From Urbifossiella limnaea (GTDB taxonomy: Bacteria > Planctomycetota > Planctomycetia > Gemmatales > Gemmataceae), in the NCBI RefSeq assembly GCF_007747215.1, contig NZ_CP036273.1, positions 6,494,322 through 6,558,321 of the forward strand: 64,000 nucleotides of DNA, in the 5' to 3' direction. Of this stretch, positions 7,804 through 16,372 are shown in pieces. Below the pieces are notes generated by a model, which had not been told where the DNA came from, searched no databases, and worked only from the letters and a program-made list of their open reading frames with translations. How positions within the stretch are numbered: position 1 is the first letter of the stretch; the number at the start of each line of letters is the position of its first letter. The position numbers and the translations under genes were made by a program.

Positions 7804-7845
7804 GCGCCGAGTAGACCACGCCCGCCCCGCCGACGCAACTGCCGG

Positions 7846-9105
7846 TCACTGCGCCGGGCGCACCTCCCACCGGCGAGCCTGCGGCGCGGCCAGCTTGTAC
7901 ACCTCCGCCTGCGCCGCGTCGGCCTCGGCGCGGCGCGTCGCAAGCTCGGCCGCGCGCCGCTTCTGGCCCGCCGGCGTGCTCCAGTACGGGTCGCCGTTCA
8001 GCAGGATGCCGCGGAACCGGCCGTGAACGATCCTGTTCTTATCGTTGATCGCCTTCAGCACCGCGTTCCCCTGCTCCCACACCGGGCCGGTCGTGACGGT
8101 GCCCAGGTTCACCCCGTCGGCCAGTTGCTTCGCCGTGTACTTCGCCACCTCCTTGCCGTCGATCTTCACGGCGTAGTTGCCCTCGGCCAACCCCTTCACC
8201 GTCAGCCCGTAGCGGTTCAGGTCGCGCAGCTCGTTCGTGTACGGCAGCATCGGCAGCCAGTCCTTCTGCACGGGCAGCGGCAGCGCGTCGTCGAGCCGGG
8301 TGAACGTCACCCCGTCCTTGCCGGCCTTCAGCTCCGTCACCATCGCCCCCTTCGCCGCGATGCCGCCGGCCGCGGTCAATTCCACCTCGCTCGCCGCCGC
8401 CGGCGCCTTCAGACCGGTGAGGATGGCGTGGGCCATCAGCAGTCCGCCCGGGGGCGACGTGTGAAACCCGTCGTAGTACGGCACCGCCGACTTCGCCTTC
8501 GGATCCACTTCCTCCATGCGGTCGGTCGCGGCCTTGGTGATCGCGTACTGGTCCACGAACGCGAACCCGTACTTCCCGGCGAGGCCGGCGAGCGGGGCGT
8601 AGAACTGCTTCTGCGTCACCACGTACTCGGCGCCGTTGCTCTTGTTCCGCTTGTCCACGGCGTTCGGCGACAGCAGCGCCACGCGGACGCCGGCGTCCTT
8701 CGCCATCTTCAGCATCGCCTCGGTCCGCTCCGCGAACTGCTTGGCGCGGTTGGCGTCGAACTTGCCGTAGCCGCCGTCGTTCATCCCGAAGTTGATGGTG
8801 ACGGCCGTCGGCTTCTCGTCGAGGACGTGGCTCTGGAACCGGCCGGCGCCGCCGCCGGCGGTGTCGCCGCCGATGCCGGCGTTGAGGAAGCTCATCTTCC
8901 CGTTCGGGAACCGCGTGGTGAGGTACAGCTCGACGTAGGTGCTGTACTGGTACTGCTCGGTGATGCTGTCGCCGAGGAAGACGACGCGGTCGCCGGGGCG
9001 GAAGAAGAACTCGCCGGGCGAGGCGGGAGCTTTGTCGTCGGCGCCGGCCGGCGCGGGCAGCGCCGCGGCGGCGACGAGCAGCGCGGCGGGGAGGAGGCGG
9101 ACCAC
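7846..9105 (-). CDS. Secreted SGNH/GDSL-family hydrolase
   Basis: A lipase/esterase-type hydrolase acting outside the cytoplasm. The GTG at 9105 gives a good signal peptide (hydrophobic run to about residue 22, ending APAGA). All SGNH blocks are present: FLGDSITE with the nucleophile Ser47, GIGGDTAGGG, GMNDGG, and the C-terminal D-x-x-H in DGFHTS. The 419-aa length includes a long C-terminal extension of beta and helical sequence ending in an Arg/Ala-rich helix. Planctomycete relatives often act on acetylated polysaccharides, but the substrate is not visible here. It is divergent from thyA across 44 bases. Confidence 0.88.
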   Translation of the reverse strand: MVRLLPAALLVAAAALPAPAGADDKAPASPGEFFFRPGDRVVFLGDSITEQYQYSTYVELYLTTRFPNGKMSFLNAGIGGDTAGGGAGRFQSHVLDEKPTAVTINFGMNDGGYGKFDANRAKQFAERTEAMLKMAKDAGVRVALLSPNAVDKRNKSNGAEYVVTQKQFYAPLAGLAGKYGFAFVDQYAITKAATDRMEEVDPKAKSAVPYYDGFHTSPPGGLLMAHAILTGLKAPAAASEVELTAAGGIAAKGAMVTELKAGKDGVTFTRLDDALPLPVQKDWLPMLPYTNELRDLNRYGLTVKGLAEGNYAVKIDGKEVAKYTAKQLADGVNLGTVTTGPVWEQGNAVLKAINDKNRIVHGRFRGILLNGDPYWSTPAGQKRRAAELATRRAEADAAQAEVYKLAAPQARRWEVRPAQ

Positions 9106-9133
9106 GGGCGGACCTCGTGTGGGGAGTGGGGCA

Positions 9134-9148
9134 CCGCTAGAATAGCGG
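9134..9148 (+). promoter_or_regulatory. Small palindrome with -10-like TAGAAT directly before thyA
   Basis: CCGCTA-GAA-TAGCGG (9134-9148) is a perfect 6-bp inverted repeat ending one base before the thyA ATG. It contains TAGAAT (9138-9143), a good -10 element. If used, transcription would start at or next to the ATG (a leaderless mRNA). No convincing -35 is seen. It could also be an operator; low confidence. Confidence 0.3.
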
Positions 9149-9149
9149 G

Positions 9150-9986
9150 ATGGAGCCGTACCTGAATCTGCTGCGCGACGTGTACACACGCGGCATCGAC
9201 AAGCCGCAGCGGGCCAAGGTCGGCGGCCGCAGCCTCCTCTGCCGCAGCCTGTTCGCCCCCAACCCGATCCGCCTCGACCTGGCCGCCGGCTTCCCGCTCC
9301 TTACCACAAAGCGGATGGCGATTCGGCCCGTCGCCGTCGAGCTGCTGTGGTTCCTCAGCGGTTCCACGAACAATAACGACCTGCTCGCGCAGAACGTCCG
9401 CATCTGGGACGCCTGGGCCGACCCCGTCACCGGCGAACTCGGCCCCGTGTACGGCAAGCAGTGGCGCCGCTGGGAGGCCGCCGACGGCCGGCGCGTCGAT
9501 CAGATCACCGAACTGGTGCAGAACGTCCGGGCCGTCGCCGCCGACCCGTGGCACCCGGCGGCCCGGCGGCTGCTCCTCACCGCGTGGAACCCCGGCGACA
9601 TGCCGCCGCCGACCACACCGACCGGCTGCCACACCCTCGCCCAGTTCAACGTCACCGCCGGCCGGCTGTCGTGCCACCTGTACCAGCGCTCCGCAGACAT
9701 GCTCCTCGGCGTGCCGTACAACATCGCGTCCTACGCCCTGCTCACGCACCTGCTCGCCAGGGTCACCGGCCTCGGCGTCGGCGAGTACGTCCACTCGTTC
9801 GGCGACGCCCACGTCTACGAGAACCACTTCGAGCAGGTCGCCGAGCAGCTCACGCGCACGCCGCGGCCGCTGCCCACGCTCGTCCTCGCCGACGACATCA
9901 CCAGCCTGGACGACGTGCGCGTCGATCAGATCAGCGTGGCCGGCTACGACCCGCACCCGCCGATCCGCGGCGAGGTCGCCGTCTGA
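9150..9986 (+). CDS. thyA: Thymidylate synthase ThyA
   Basis: Converts dUMP to dTMP using methylene-tetrahydrofolate. The 278-aa protein shows the folate/dUMP site motifs: the phosphate-binding Arg region, PVYGKQWRRW near 99-108, the catalytic Cys160 in TGCHTLAQFN, and RSADMLLGVPYNIASYALLTHLLA. The C-terminus is that of ThyA, and length is close to the usual 264. The Cys context (TPTGCHT instead of the common PPCH) is slightly unusual but keeps Cys-His. There is no dihydrofolate reductase gene nearby. It is convergent with the DUF1559 gene; the 109 bases between show no clear terminator. Confidence 0.95.
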   Translation: MEPYLNLLRDVYTRGIDKPQRAKVGGRSLLCRSLFAPNPIRLDLAAGFPLLTTKRMAIRPVAVELLWFLSGSTNNNDLLAQNVRIWDAWADPVTGELGPVYGKQWRRWEAADGRRVDQITELVQNVRAVAADPWHPAARRLLLTAWNPGDMPPPTTPTGCHTLAQFNVTAGRLSCHLYQRSADMLLGVPYNIASYALLTHLLARVTGLGVGEYVHSFGDAHVYENHFEQVAEQLTRTPRPLPTLVLADDITSLDDVRVDQISVAGYDPHPPIRGEVAV

Positions 9987-10095
9987 GATTCTTCCGCGCC
10001 CACCGGGTGCGGGTTGCGGAAACATGTCACGCGATTAGACTGACCTCGGGCCAAATTCCGATCGGTCGCAATCAATTTCTGCGTAACGGGTTGCG

Positions 10096-10938
10096 TCACT
10101 CGCCTGGTAGGCCGTCCGTCTCGCGGCCGGCGATCGTCGCCAGGGCGAACAGAATCCGCGGGTCCCCACGGTCGGTGAAGAACCGCACCGAGCCGTCGGC
10201 GAAGCCCCAGTTGGCGCCGCCGGCGTGGGTGCCGCCGAACTGGCCGCCGCGGGCCATCAGTGGCCCCGCGCCCGCGGCGTCGTTCAGCCCGCGCACCGTG
10301 GCCGACCCGCCTCGCAGCCACGGCCCGAGGTCGCCGGACCGTTCCCCGAGCAGCAGCGACTGACTGAGGCCGTCGGTTATGTAACTAAACGGCGTCGGTC
10401 GGTCGTAGCGGAAGCAGCCGGCGCGCGGCGGGGCGGCACCCGGCGGGTCGGGCAGCACGAGTTCCGCGGCGTCGGCGCCGAGGCCGGCGATCCCCACGTA
10501 GCTGGTCGGGGCGGGGGCCGAGTGGTCGGCGGCAGGCGGGTCGGCGGGGCACAGCGCGGCGCGCAGGCGGGTGCGGGCGACGGTCTGGTTCGCAGCCGCG
10601 GGGAACGGTTCGAGCGTCTTCAGCCCCGCGAGAAGCGGCCCGGCGTCCTGCCGCTTCTGGTCGAGGCCGGGGAGGACGCGCGGGAACCAACTCAGGCGGT
10701 CGTCCGGGGCGACACCGGCGAGGGCGACCGTGCCGGCGGGGATCTCGCTCGGCAGGCGGTCCGGGTCGCCGACCTTCGGGTCGACGTGGTGGGCGGCGAA
10801 CAGGCCGATCTCGCGGAGGTTGGCGGCGCAGGTCACGTCGCCGGCGGCGCGGCGGTAGCGGAGGATGTACGTGGCGACGAACCCGACCGCGACCAGTAGC
10901 ACGAACCCCGCCGCCGCCGCCGCCGCCCACCGCCGCAT
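10096..10938 (-). CDS. DUF1559 (H-X9-DG type) protein with N-terminal membrane anchor
   Basis: DUF1559 proteins are an expanded planctomycete family, usually with a type IV pilin-like N-terminus. This 280-aa member has the C-terminal signature (GGTHAGGANWGFADGSVRF) and an early Cys-Asn pair (CAANLREIG). The usual prepilin motif GFTLIELLVVIAI is replaced by an ordinary membrane segment (FVLLVAVGFVATYIL, residues 13-27). It would therefore be a plain membrane-anchored exported protein, not a processed pseudopilin. The ATG at 10938 starts right before the anchor. It is divergent from the ECF-propeller fusion (136 bases between starts), which may control it. Confidence 0.8.
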   Translation of the reverse strand: MRRWAAAAAAGFVLLVAVGFVATYILRYRRAAGDVTCAANLREIGLFAAHHVDPKVGDPDRLPSEIPAGTVALAGVAPDDRLSWFPRVLPGLDQKRQDAGPLLAGLKTLEPFPAAANQTVARTRLRAALCPADPPAADHSAPAPTSYVGIAGLGADAAELVLPDPPGAAPPRAGCFRYDRPTPFSYITDGLSQSLLLGERSGDLGPWLRGGSATVRGLNDAAGAGPLMARGGQFGGTHAGGANWGFADGSVRFFTDRGDPRILFALATIAGRETDGLPGE

Positions 10939-11074
10939 GACGCGCCCCCCGGAGTGACTGGGGGATGGTGTAGGGGAAAGCGATCGCCCCAGCCGGGCCG
11001 ACGGCCCCGGGGCACGACGGATTCCGCGCGACGCGCCGGCCGCCCCGCCGACGATACACGGAGGAGGTTCACGG

Positions 11075-12829
11075 GTGACACCGACCGCCACCGGCCTGAC
11101 CCGCCTCGTCGGACCGACCGACGCCGACCTGCTGACGCGTTTCGTTGCCGCCCGCGACGACGCGGCGTTCGCCGAGTTGGTCCGCCGCCACGGCCCCGCC
11201 GTGCTGGCCGTCTGCCGCCGCCTCACCGGTCATCTTCAGGACGCCGAAGACGCCTTCCAGGCCGCGTTCCTCGTGCTGGCGCGGAAGGCCGACCGCGTCC
11301 ACCCCGGCGAGCCGGTGGCCGGGTGGCTGGTCGGCGTCGCGGTGCGGGCGGCGCGGAACGCCGCCGCCCGGGCGTGGCGCCGGCGCGGCCGCGAGGCGCT
11401 CGTCGAAGTCGTGCCCGACGTGTCCGCGCGCGGCGCCGAGCCGTTCGACCCGGACGCCGCGGCCGCGGTGCTGGACGAGGTCGGCCGGCTGCCCGCGTTC
11501 CTGCGGTCAGCGGTGATCCTGTGCGAGCTCGAAGGCCGCTCGCGGTTCGCCGCGGCGCGGGAACTCGGGGTCGCCGAAGGGACCTTGAGCAGCCGCCTGG
11601 CCGCGGCGCGGAAGCGCCTCGCCGCGCGGCTCGCGGCCCGCGGCTTCGCCCCTGCGGTGCTCGCCGTCCTGGCCCCCGCCGTCGTGCCGCGGCGGCTCCA
11701 GGCAGCCACCGCGGACCTCACCACCACCCCCGTTCCCGGTTCCGTATCCACCCTCGCCCGCGGAGTGCTGCCGATCATGGACGTTCGCCGCCTCTCGCTC
11801 GTACCCCTCCTCGCCGGCCTGGCCGCGGTCGCCGCGCTCGCCATCCCCGGCGCGTCCGCCCCGCCGCCGCCGACGGCTCCCGCGCCGCGGGCCGCGGCCG
11901 CCCCCGCGGCCGCGGCCGGGCCGAACAAGCTATTCTTCTGCCACGGAGACGACTTCTACCTGTGCGACCCGGACGGCCGCAATGGCCGCGTCGTGTCGCA
12001 CCCCGAGTGCCCCGACCCGCACCCGGACGCCTTCTCGCTCTCGCCGGACGGGAAGACGGTGGTCTACGCGATGAACAAGGGGAACCCCGGCGCCCGCGTC
12101 CAACGGCTCCTCCTGTTCGCCGCCGACGGCACCGGCCCGGCGACCGACATCGGCGACGGCCGGGCCACGATGGGCTACCGCTGGTCCGGCGACGGCACCC
12201 GAATCGCCGTGATGAGCGGCGACGACGAGGCGAAGGACGCGGCGACGGCCAACATCCGGCACGAGGTCGTGGACGTGGCGACCGGCCGCCGCACCCGCCT
12301 GCCGGTACCGAGGGACCACTACGTCACCGACTGGTCGCGGGACGGGGAGCGCTTCGTGACGTGCCAGATCGGTGTGCTCACGGACGGCCGCGAGACGTGC
12401 CGCACCTGGCTCCTCGACCGCCACGGGAAGACCGTCCGTGAGATCGGCGCGCCGGAAAAGCTGATGGCGGCCGGGGGGCGGCTCTCGCCCGACGGGCGGC
12501 GCGTCCTGTGCAGCGCCCTCCGCCCGGACGACGACCGCGACACCGGACTCCTGTACGTCTTCGACCTGGCGACAGGGAGCACGACGCCGGTGGTGGGCGT
12601 ACCGCCCGGCGGGCACCTGGGCGGCTGCTGCTGGTCGCCCGACGGCCGGCGGATCGCGTACACCTGGCAGTCGAACCGCGTCGAGCCGAAGCCGGGCCAC
12701 CTGGACCCGAACCAGAAGATCGAGCTGCGGGCGATCGTGTGCGACCCCGACGGGCGGAACGCGACGGTGGTGGCCTCCGACCGCTCGACGGCGGGCAACT
12801 GGTCGTTCGGGTCGATCGACTGGCGGTAG
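11075..12829 (+). CDS. ECF sigma factor fused to a membrane segment and TolB/WD40-like propeller
   Basis: A one-protein sensor-regulator. Residues 13-90 form sigma region 2 (AFAELVRRHGPAVLAVCRRL, DAEDAFQAAFLVLARKA), and 125-190 form region 4 with its helix-turn-helix (ARELGVAEGTLSSRLAAARKRL). After a linker, one membrane helix lies at about 240-260, then an Ala/Pro hinge. From 285 to the end there is a beta-propeller with repeated 'SPDGK/SPDGR' blades (LSPDGKTVVYA, RLSPDGRRVLC, CWSPDGRRIAY). Such ECF fusions are known from Gemmata relatives. The propeller is outside the cytoplasm and presumably senses envelope state; no separate anti-sigma gene is adjacent. Start GTG at 11075 follows a GGAGG. 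Confidence 0.88.
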   Translation: MTPTATGLTRLVGPTDADLLTRFVAARDDAAFAELVRRHGPAVLAVCRRLTGHLQDAEDAFQAAFLVLARKADRVHPGEPVAGWLVGVAVRAARNAAARAWRRRGREALVEVVPDVSARGAEPFDPDAAAAVLDEVGRLPAFLRSAVILCELEGRSRFAAARELGVAEGTLSSRLAAARKRLAARLAARGFAPAVLAVLAPAVVPRRLQAATADLTTTPVPGSVSTLARGVLPIMDVRRLSLVPLLAGLAAVAALAIPGASAPPPPTAPAPRAAAAPAAAAGPNKLFFCHGDDFYLCDPDGRNGRVVSHPECPDPHPDAFSLSPDGKTVVYAMNKGNPGARVQRLLLFAADGTGPATDIGDGRATMGYRWSGDGTRIAVMSGDDEAKDAATANIRHEVVDVATGRRTRLPVPRDHYVTDWSRDGERFVTCQIGVLTDGRETCRTWLLDRHGKTVREIGAPEKLMAAGGRLSPDGRRVLCSALRPDDDRDTGLLYVFDLATGSTTPVVGVPPGGHLGGCCWSPDGRRIAYTWQSNRVEPKPGHLDPNQKIELRAIVCDPDGRNATVVASDRSTAGNWSFGSIDWR

Positions 12830-12842
12830 CCGCGGTAGGAGT

Positions 12843-12870
12843 GCGGCGTAGCACCGCGGTGCTACGCCGC
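12843..12870. repeat. 28-bp perfect palindrome between convergent genes
   Basis: GCGGCGTAGCACCG followed at once by its exact reverse complement. It lies between two stops (12829 plus strand, 12883 minus strand). It can form a cruciform or a hairpin in either transcript and so could serve as a two-way terminator, though no T run follows. Confidence 0.7.
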
Positions 12871-12882
12871 AAGCGGCGGAAC

Positions 12883-14652
12883 CTATCTCCCCAGTTGCAC
12901 CAGTTGCGTCACCCCGCGGGTGGGCAGCTCGCCCTTCTCCAGCACCGTGTCCACCAGGTAGTACAGCAGCTCCCGGAACGCCTCCGGCTCCACCGCGTCG
13001 GCCAGCGCCTCGGCCTTCGCCCGGAACTTGTCCACCAGCGCGTCCGCCTTCCCGAAGACGTCCGCGGCGAAATAAATGTCGCGCACCCGCGGCAGCACGT
13101 CCTCGCCCTTCGCCCGCAGCAGGTGGAGCAGCTCCTCGCGGCGGGCCGGGGTGCTCCCCTCCAGCGCCAGCGCCAGCAGCAGCGTCGGCCGGGCCGCCAG
13201 CACGTCGCCGCCGGCCGTCAGCTTGTTGTCGTCGTCGCCGGTCCAGTCCTTGATGTCGTTGAGGATCTGGAACGCCACGCCGACGTTGCGGCTGAAGTCG
13301 GCGATCATCTTCTCGTAACTCTCGACCGGGCCGGCGAGGCGGGCGCCGGTGTACAGCGCCGCCTCGAACGCGGGGCTCGTCTTCAGCGCGTAAATCTTCA
13401 GCGCGTCAAGTGTGGTCAGCGCCTGGTCGGTGGCGTCGCGCCACAGCAGCTCGGCGCCCTGCCCTTCGCTCAGTTTGAGGTGCGCGTCGGCGAGCTTGTC
13501 GAGGACGTCCGCGGCGACTTCGGCGCCGAGCGCCTTGCGGTCGCGGCTCACGAGGCGGTAGCCGAGGCCGATCAGGTAGTCGCCGACGTTGATGGCGACG
13601 CCGGTGCCGTGGGTGCGGTGCAGCGTCTCGACGCCGTACCGGTAGGCGTCGTCGTCCTCGATGTCGTCGTGGACGAGGCTCGCCTTGTGGAACGTCTCGA
13701 TGGCCAGCGCCGCGTGCTTCACGGGGTCGGCAATCGTCCAGCCGTCGGCGGCGCGGGTGGCGGCGGCGCCGGTGAGGGCGTCGTGGGCGGCGAGGACGAT
13801 GAACGGGCGGCTCCGCTTCCCGCCGCGGGCGAGGAAGTCGTAGGCCAGCGCCTCGTGCCGGGCGAGCGGGTCCGCGGCCGCGGCGCCCTGGCGGGCCTTC
13901 GGCACCAGCCGCGTCAGCTCGGGCTCGTCGAACATGACGTTCGCGGCCCGCATCAGGTGCATGTACGTCTTGGTGGTCGTCTCGGGCGGCGGGGTGTGGA
14001 GGCCGATCGACTCGAACACCCAGTCGTTGTCCACCGACGTGTTCTTGCAGTTGCTCGACAGCAGCGGCGTGGCGATACACGGGATGCCGGCCAGCAACAC
14101 CTTGTCGAACGCCTTCTCCAGCACGTTCAGGCACGCCACCCCGACGATGGCGTCCACGTGGCCGCTGACGATGATCTTCAGCACGATCGGCGTGCCCTCG
14201 CTCACCAGCACCTTGTAGCCGAGTTGCTCGGCCTTTGTGCGGAAGTCGCCGACCTCGCAGGCGCCGCACTTCTTGCAGTCGAGGCCGAGGTCGTCGTACT
14301 CGGCGGGGCAGCCCTCGGCGTTCTTCAGGCAGTGCGGCAGGAGCATGAGCCGGCGGTGGAACGGGATGGCCGCCACCTGGTCGCGCCAGAACTCGTTCGA
14401 CAGCATCACCATCGTGAACCCGAGGTACTCGCCGCCGAGCCCGAGCCGGGCTAGTACCGATTCGCTCATCTCCTTCGCGCCGTCCCGCGACAGCGGCTTC
14501 GACTTGTCGAGCGTGGCCACGAACGCCTGCACGGCGGCGCGCACGCGGTCGCGCAGCTCGCGCGTCTCGGGCACGGCCTTGAAGGCGGCGGTGTTCAGCT
14601 TCGGCGGCTGGGTCGGCGGCCGCTCGGGCGGGATGTCGAGGGCGTGGTCCAC
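12883..14652 (-). CDS. DUF116 domain fused to polyprenyl diphosphate synthase
   Basis: A two-part 589-aa protein. Residues 85-240 match DUF116 with its Cys set (LLPHCLKN Cys108, Cys115, CKKCGAC 126-132, VGVACLNV Cys174, SSNCKNTSVD Cys202), suggesting an Fe-S or zinc site. Residues 265-575 are an isoprenyl diphosphate synthase: GGKRSRP (278-284), first aspartate motif DDIED (329-333), and second motif NDIKD (465-469), in which Asn replaces the first Asp. This part should condense IPP with an allylic diphosphate to make a C15-C50 chain for quinone or carotenoid/hopanoid synthesis. What DUF116 adds is unknown. No other isoprenoid gene is adjacent. Confidence 0.88.
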   Translation of the reverse strand: MDHALDIPPERPPTQPPKLNTAAFKAVPETRELRDRVRAAVQAFVATLDKSKPLSRDGAKEMSESVLARLGLGGEYLGFTMVMLSNEFWRDQVAAIPFHRRLMLLPHCLKNAEGCPAEYDDLGLDCKKCGACEVGDFRTKAEQLGYKVLVSEGTPIVLKIIVSGHVDAIVGVACLNVLEKAFDKVLLAGIPCIATPLLSSNCKNTSVDNDWVFESIGLHTPPPETTTKTYMHLMRAANVMFDEPELTRLVPKARQGAAAADPLARHEALAYDFLARGGKRSRPFIVLAAHDALTGAAATRAADGWTIADPVKHAALAIETFHKASLVHDDIEDDDAYRYGVETLHRTHGTGVAINVGDYLIGLGYRLVSRDRKALGAEVAADVLDKLADAHLKLSEGQGAELLWRDATDQALTTLDALKIYALKTSPAFEAALYTGARLAGPVESYEKMIADFSRNVGVAFQILNDIKDWTGDDDNKLTAGGDVLAARPTLLLALALEGSTPARREELLHLLRAKGEDVLPRVRDIYFAADVFGKADALVDKFRAKAEALADAVEPEAFRELLYYLVDTVLEKGELPTRGVTQLVQLGR

Positions 14653-14786
14653 AGAGGCATCCTTCGGGCGGACGACGGGCGTTGGGCGGTCGAGTCAGGA
14701 TACGGAGCGGGGGCGGGCCGGCAGTGGGGGACACCCCAGTCTGCCAGACCCGCCCCCGGATGCAACCGTAATCCGCGCCGGACGTT

Positions 14787-14870
14787 GGCGAGCGGCGGGG
14801 CGTAAGTCCGCCGGTAGGGCTCACGAGGCATACCGCGCCCCCCCCGCGGGCTTACGCCCCGCCGCTCGCC
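14787..14870. repeat. Inverted repeat with 20-bp arms (GGCGAGCGG type)
   Basis: The arm GGCGAGCGGCGGGGCGTAAG (14787-14806) is repeated in perfect inverted form at 14851-14870, with a 44-base centre. It lies five bases behind the phosphoesterase stop. The head GGCGAGCGG recurs in the 60734-60814 repeat, and the GGGGCGnAAG core recalls the 26711/33668/34901 family. Confidence 0.75.
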
Positions 14871-14875
14871 TCACT

Positions 14876-16174
14876 TCAGTTCTGACTCCGCAGTTCCAAT
14901 CGGAATTCGTTGGCCCCTTCCTTCACCTCGACGCGGAGCGGGCTCGCCCCGGGCGTCGCGTAACGGGTCGGGATGGTGTTCTTGGGCGGCTCCTCGCCGT
15001 CGTAGTAGCCGCGGCCGGTCTTCGCCACCGTCACCGTGTACTGACCGACCGGCACCCCGTCCGACTTCGTGTACGTCGAGAACGGCACCACCCCGGCCGC
15101 GTCCGTCAGCCCGTCGGCGACGTAGCTGTACACGTCTTTGCCCGTCTTGTCCTTGCCGAACTTGTGCAGCGCAACCGTGGCGCGGGCCAGCGGCTGGCCG
15201 TCGAGCAGAACGGTCGCCTTGGCGAGGTGCGTCGGCAGCATCTTCCGCACCACGCCGGTCTCGTCGCTCTCCGGCTCCCGCAGGTTTTCCGGCAGGATGC
15301 CGTCGAGCATCACGTTGGCGATCAGCGGCGCGTCGGCCTTCATGGTGATCCAGGCGACGTGGTCGAACTCGCCGTACTCGACACCGCGGAGCTTGCTGCC
15401 GCCGCCGGTGGTGGCGAGCTGGTAGTAGTTGTTGCCGTTGCGGACGAACTTCTGGTAGCGGTGGACGTGACCGCAGAACACCGTGTACTTGCGGCCGCCG
15501 AGCGCCTCCTCGACGGCGCCCCAGCCGTTCTTCGTCAGGTCCTTCGCGGTCCAGATCGGCTTGTGGAGGAACACGAACGTCCAGCGGGCGTCGCGGTTGG
15601 CGGCGAGGGTCGTCTTCACCCACTCCCGCTGCTCGGGGTCGATGGTGCCCATCTCGTCCGGCGGCGTTTCCGAGTTCAGGCACAGGAACAGGCACTTCTC
15701 GTAGGTGAAGCTGTAGTACCGCTTGCCGTACCGCTGGCCCCACATCTTGGACTGCATCTCGTTGGTCAGGTCGTGGTTGCCCGGCACGTAGAAGAACGGC
15801 GCCTGGAACTTCTTCACGTACCCGTCGAACTGGTCCCACTCGGCGGCCACCACGTCTTCCTTCGTGCTGTACCCCTCGATGAGGTCGCCGACGGACATGA
15901 CGAACTCGGGCTGGAGCAGGTTAACCTGCTGGACGGCCTTGCTGAACACCTTCTCGCGGTGGCCGCCGGTACGGTCGGAGACGACGGCGAACTGGAACTG
16001 GCCGTTGCCGGCGTTGGGGCGGGTGCCGGTCCAGGGGTTCTTGTCGCCGGGTTCGAGGCCGCCGAACCCGCCGCCGGGGCCGGCCGCCGTGACGGCGGTG
16101 GGGCGGTTCTGCGACGCGACGACGACGACGGCGAGCACAGCGAGCACGGCGGCGGCGAGGAGGAGCTTCTTCAC
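14876..16174 (-). CDS. Secreted calcineurin-type metallophosphoesterase
   Basis: A 432-aa exported phosphoesterase. It has an N-terminal signal/anchor (LLLAAAVLAVLAVVVVAS), then the metallophosphoesterase motif set: SDRTGG in place of the usual D-x-H, GDLIEGY, GNHD (YVPGNHDLTN), FLHKP and GHVHRYQ. The first motif has lost the His (SDR instead of D-x-H), so the first metal site is altered. The C-terminal 120 residues form a beta-rich domain that looks carboxypeptidase-regulatory-like (VLLDGQPLARATVALHK). Substrate unknown. Start ATG at 16174. Divergent from the hydrolase at 16373. Confidence 0.82.
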   Translation of the reverse strand: MKKLLLAAAVLAVLAVVVVASQNRPTAVTAAGPGGGFGGLEPGDKNPWTGTRPNAGNGQFQFAVVSDRTGGHREKVFSKAVQQVNLLQPEFVMSVGDLIEGYSTKEDVVAAEWDQFDGYVKKFQAPFFYVPGNHDLTNEMQSKMWGQRYGKRYYSFTYEKCLFLCLNSETPPDEMGTIDPEQREWVKTTLAANRDARWTFVFLHKPIWTAKDLTKNGWGAVEEALGGRKYTVFCGHVHRYQKFVRNGNNYYQLATTGGGSKLRGVEYGEFDHVAWITMKADAPLIANVMLDGILPENLREPESDETGVVRKMLPTHLAKATVLLDGQPLARATVALHKFGKDKTGKDVYSYVADGLTDAAGVVPFSTYTKSDGVPVGQYTVTVAKTGRGYYDGEEPPKNTIPTRYATPGASPLRVEVKEGANEFRLELRSQN

Positions 16175-16312
16175 GGCGGGGGCTCCGGCGGGGCGGGGTG
16201 GGGCTCAAGCCCCAGTGGCGAGTTCGGTCAGAATACCCCGCCACCCCCCGGTGCGGAAGCGCCGGTCCGCCGAAGTTCGCGGAACTTTCACCCACGCCGT
16301 CGGGGTATACTT

Positions 16313-16342
16313 TTGACCCGCGCCCCATCCGGACGCTAGGAT
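16313..16342 (+). promoter_or_regulatory. Candidate sigma-70 promoter for the 16373 hydrolase
   Basis: TTGACC (16313-16318), an 18-base spacer and TAGGAT (16337-16342). The start would fall near 16349, giving a short leader before the ATG at 16373. The same TTGACC -35 occurs before two other genes in this window (30230 and 62719). Confidence 0.5.
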
Positions 16343-16372
16343 GGACGCTCCGCACTACACTGGAGACTTGGC

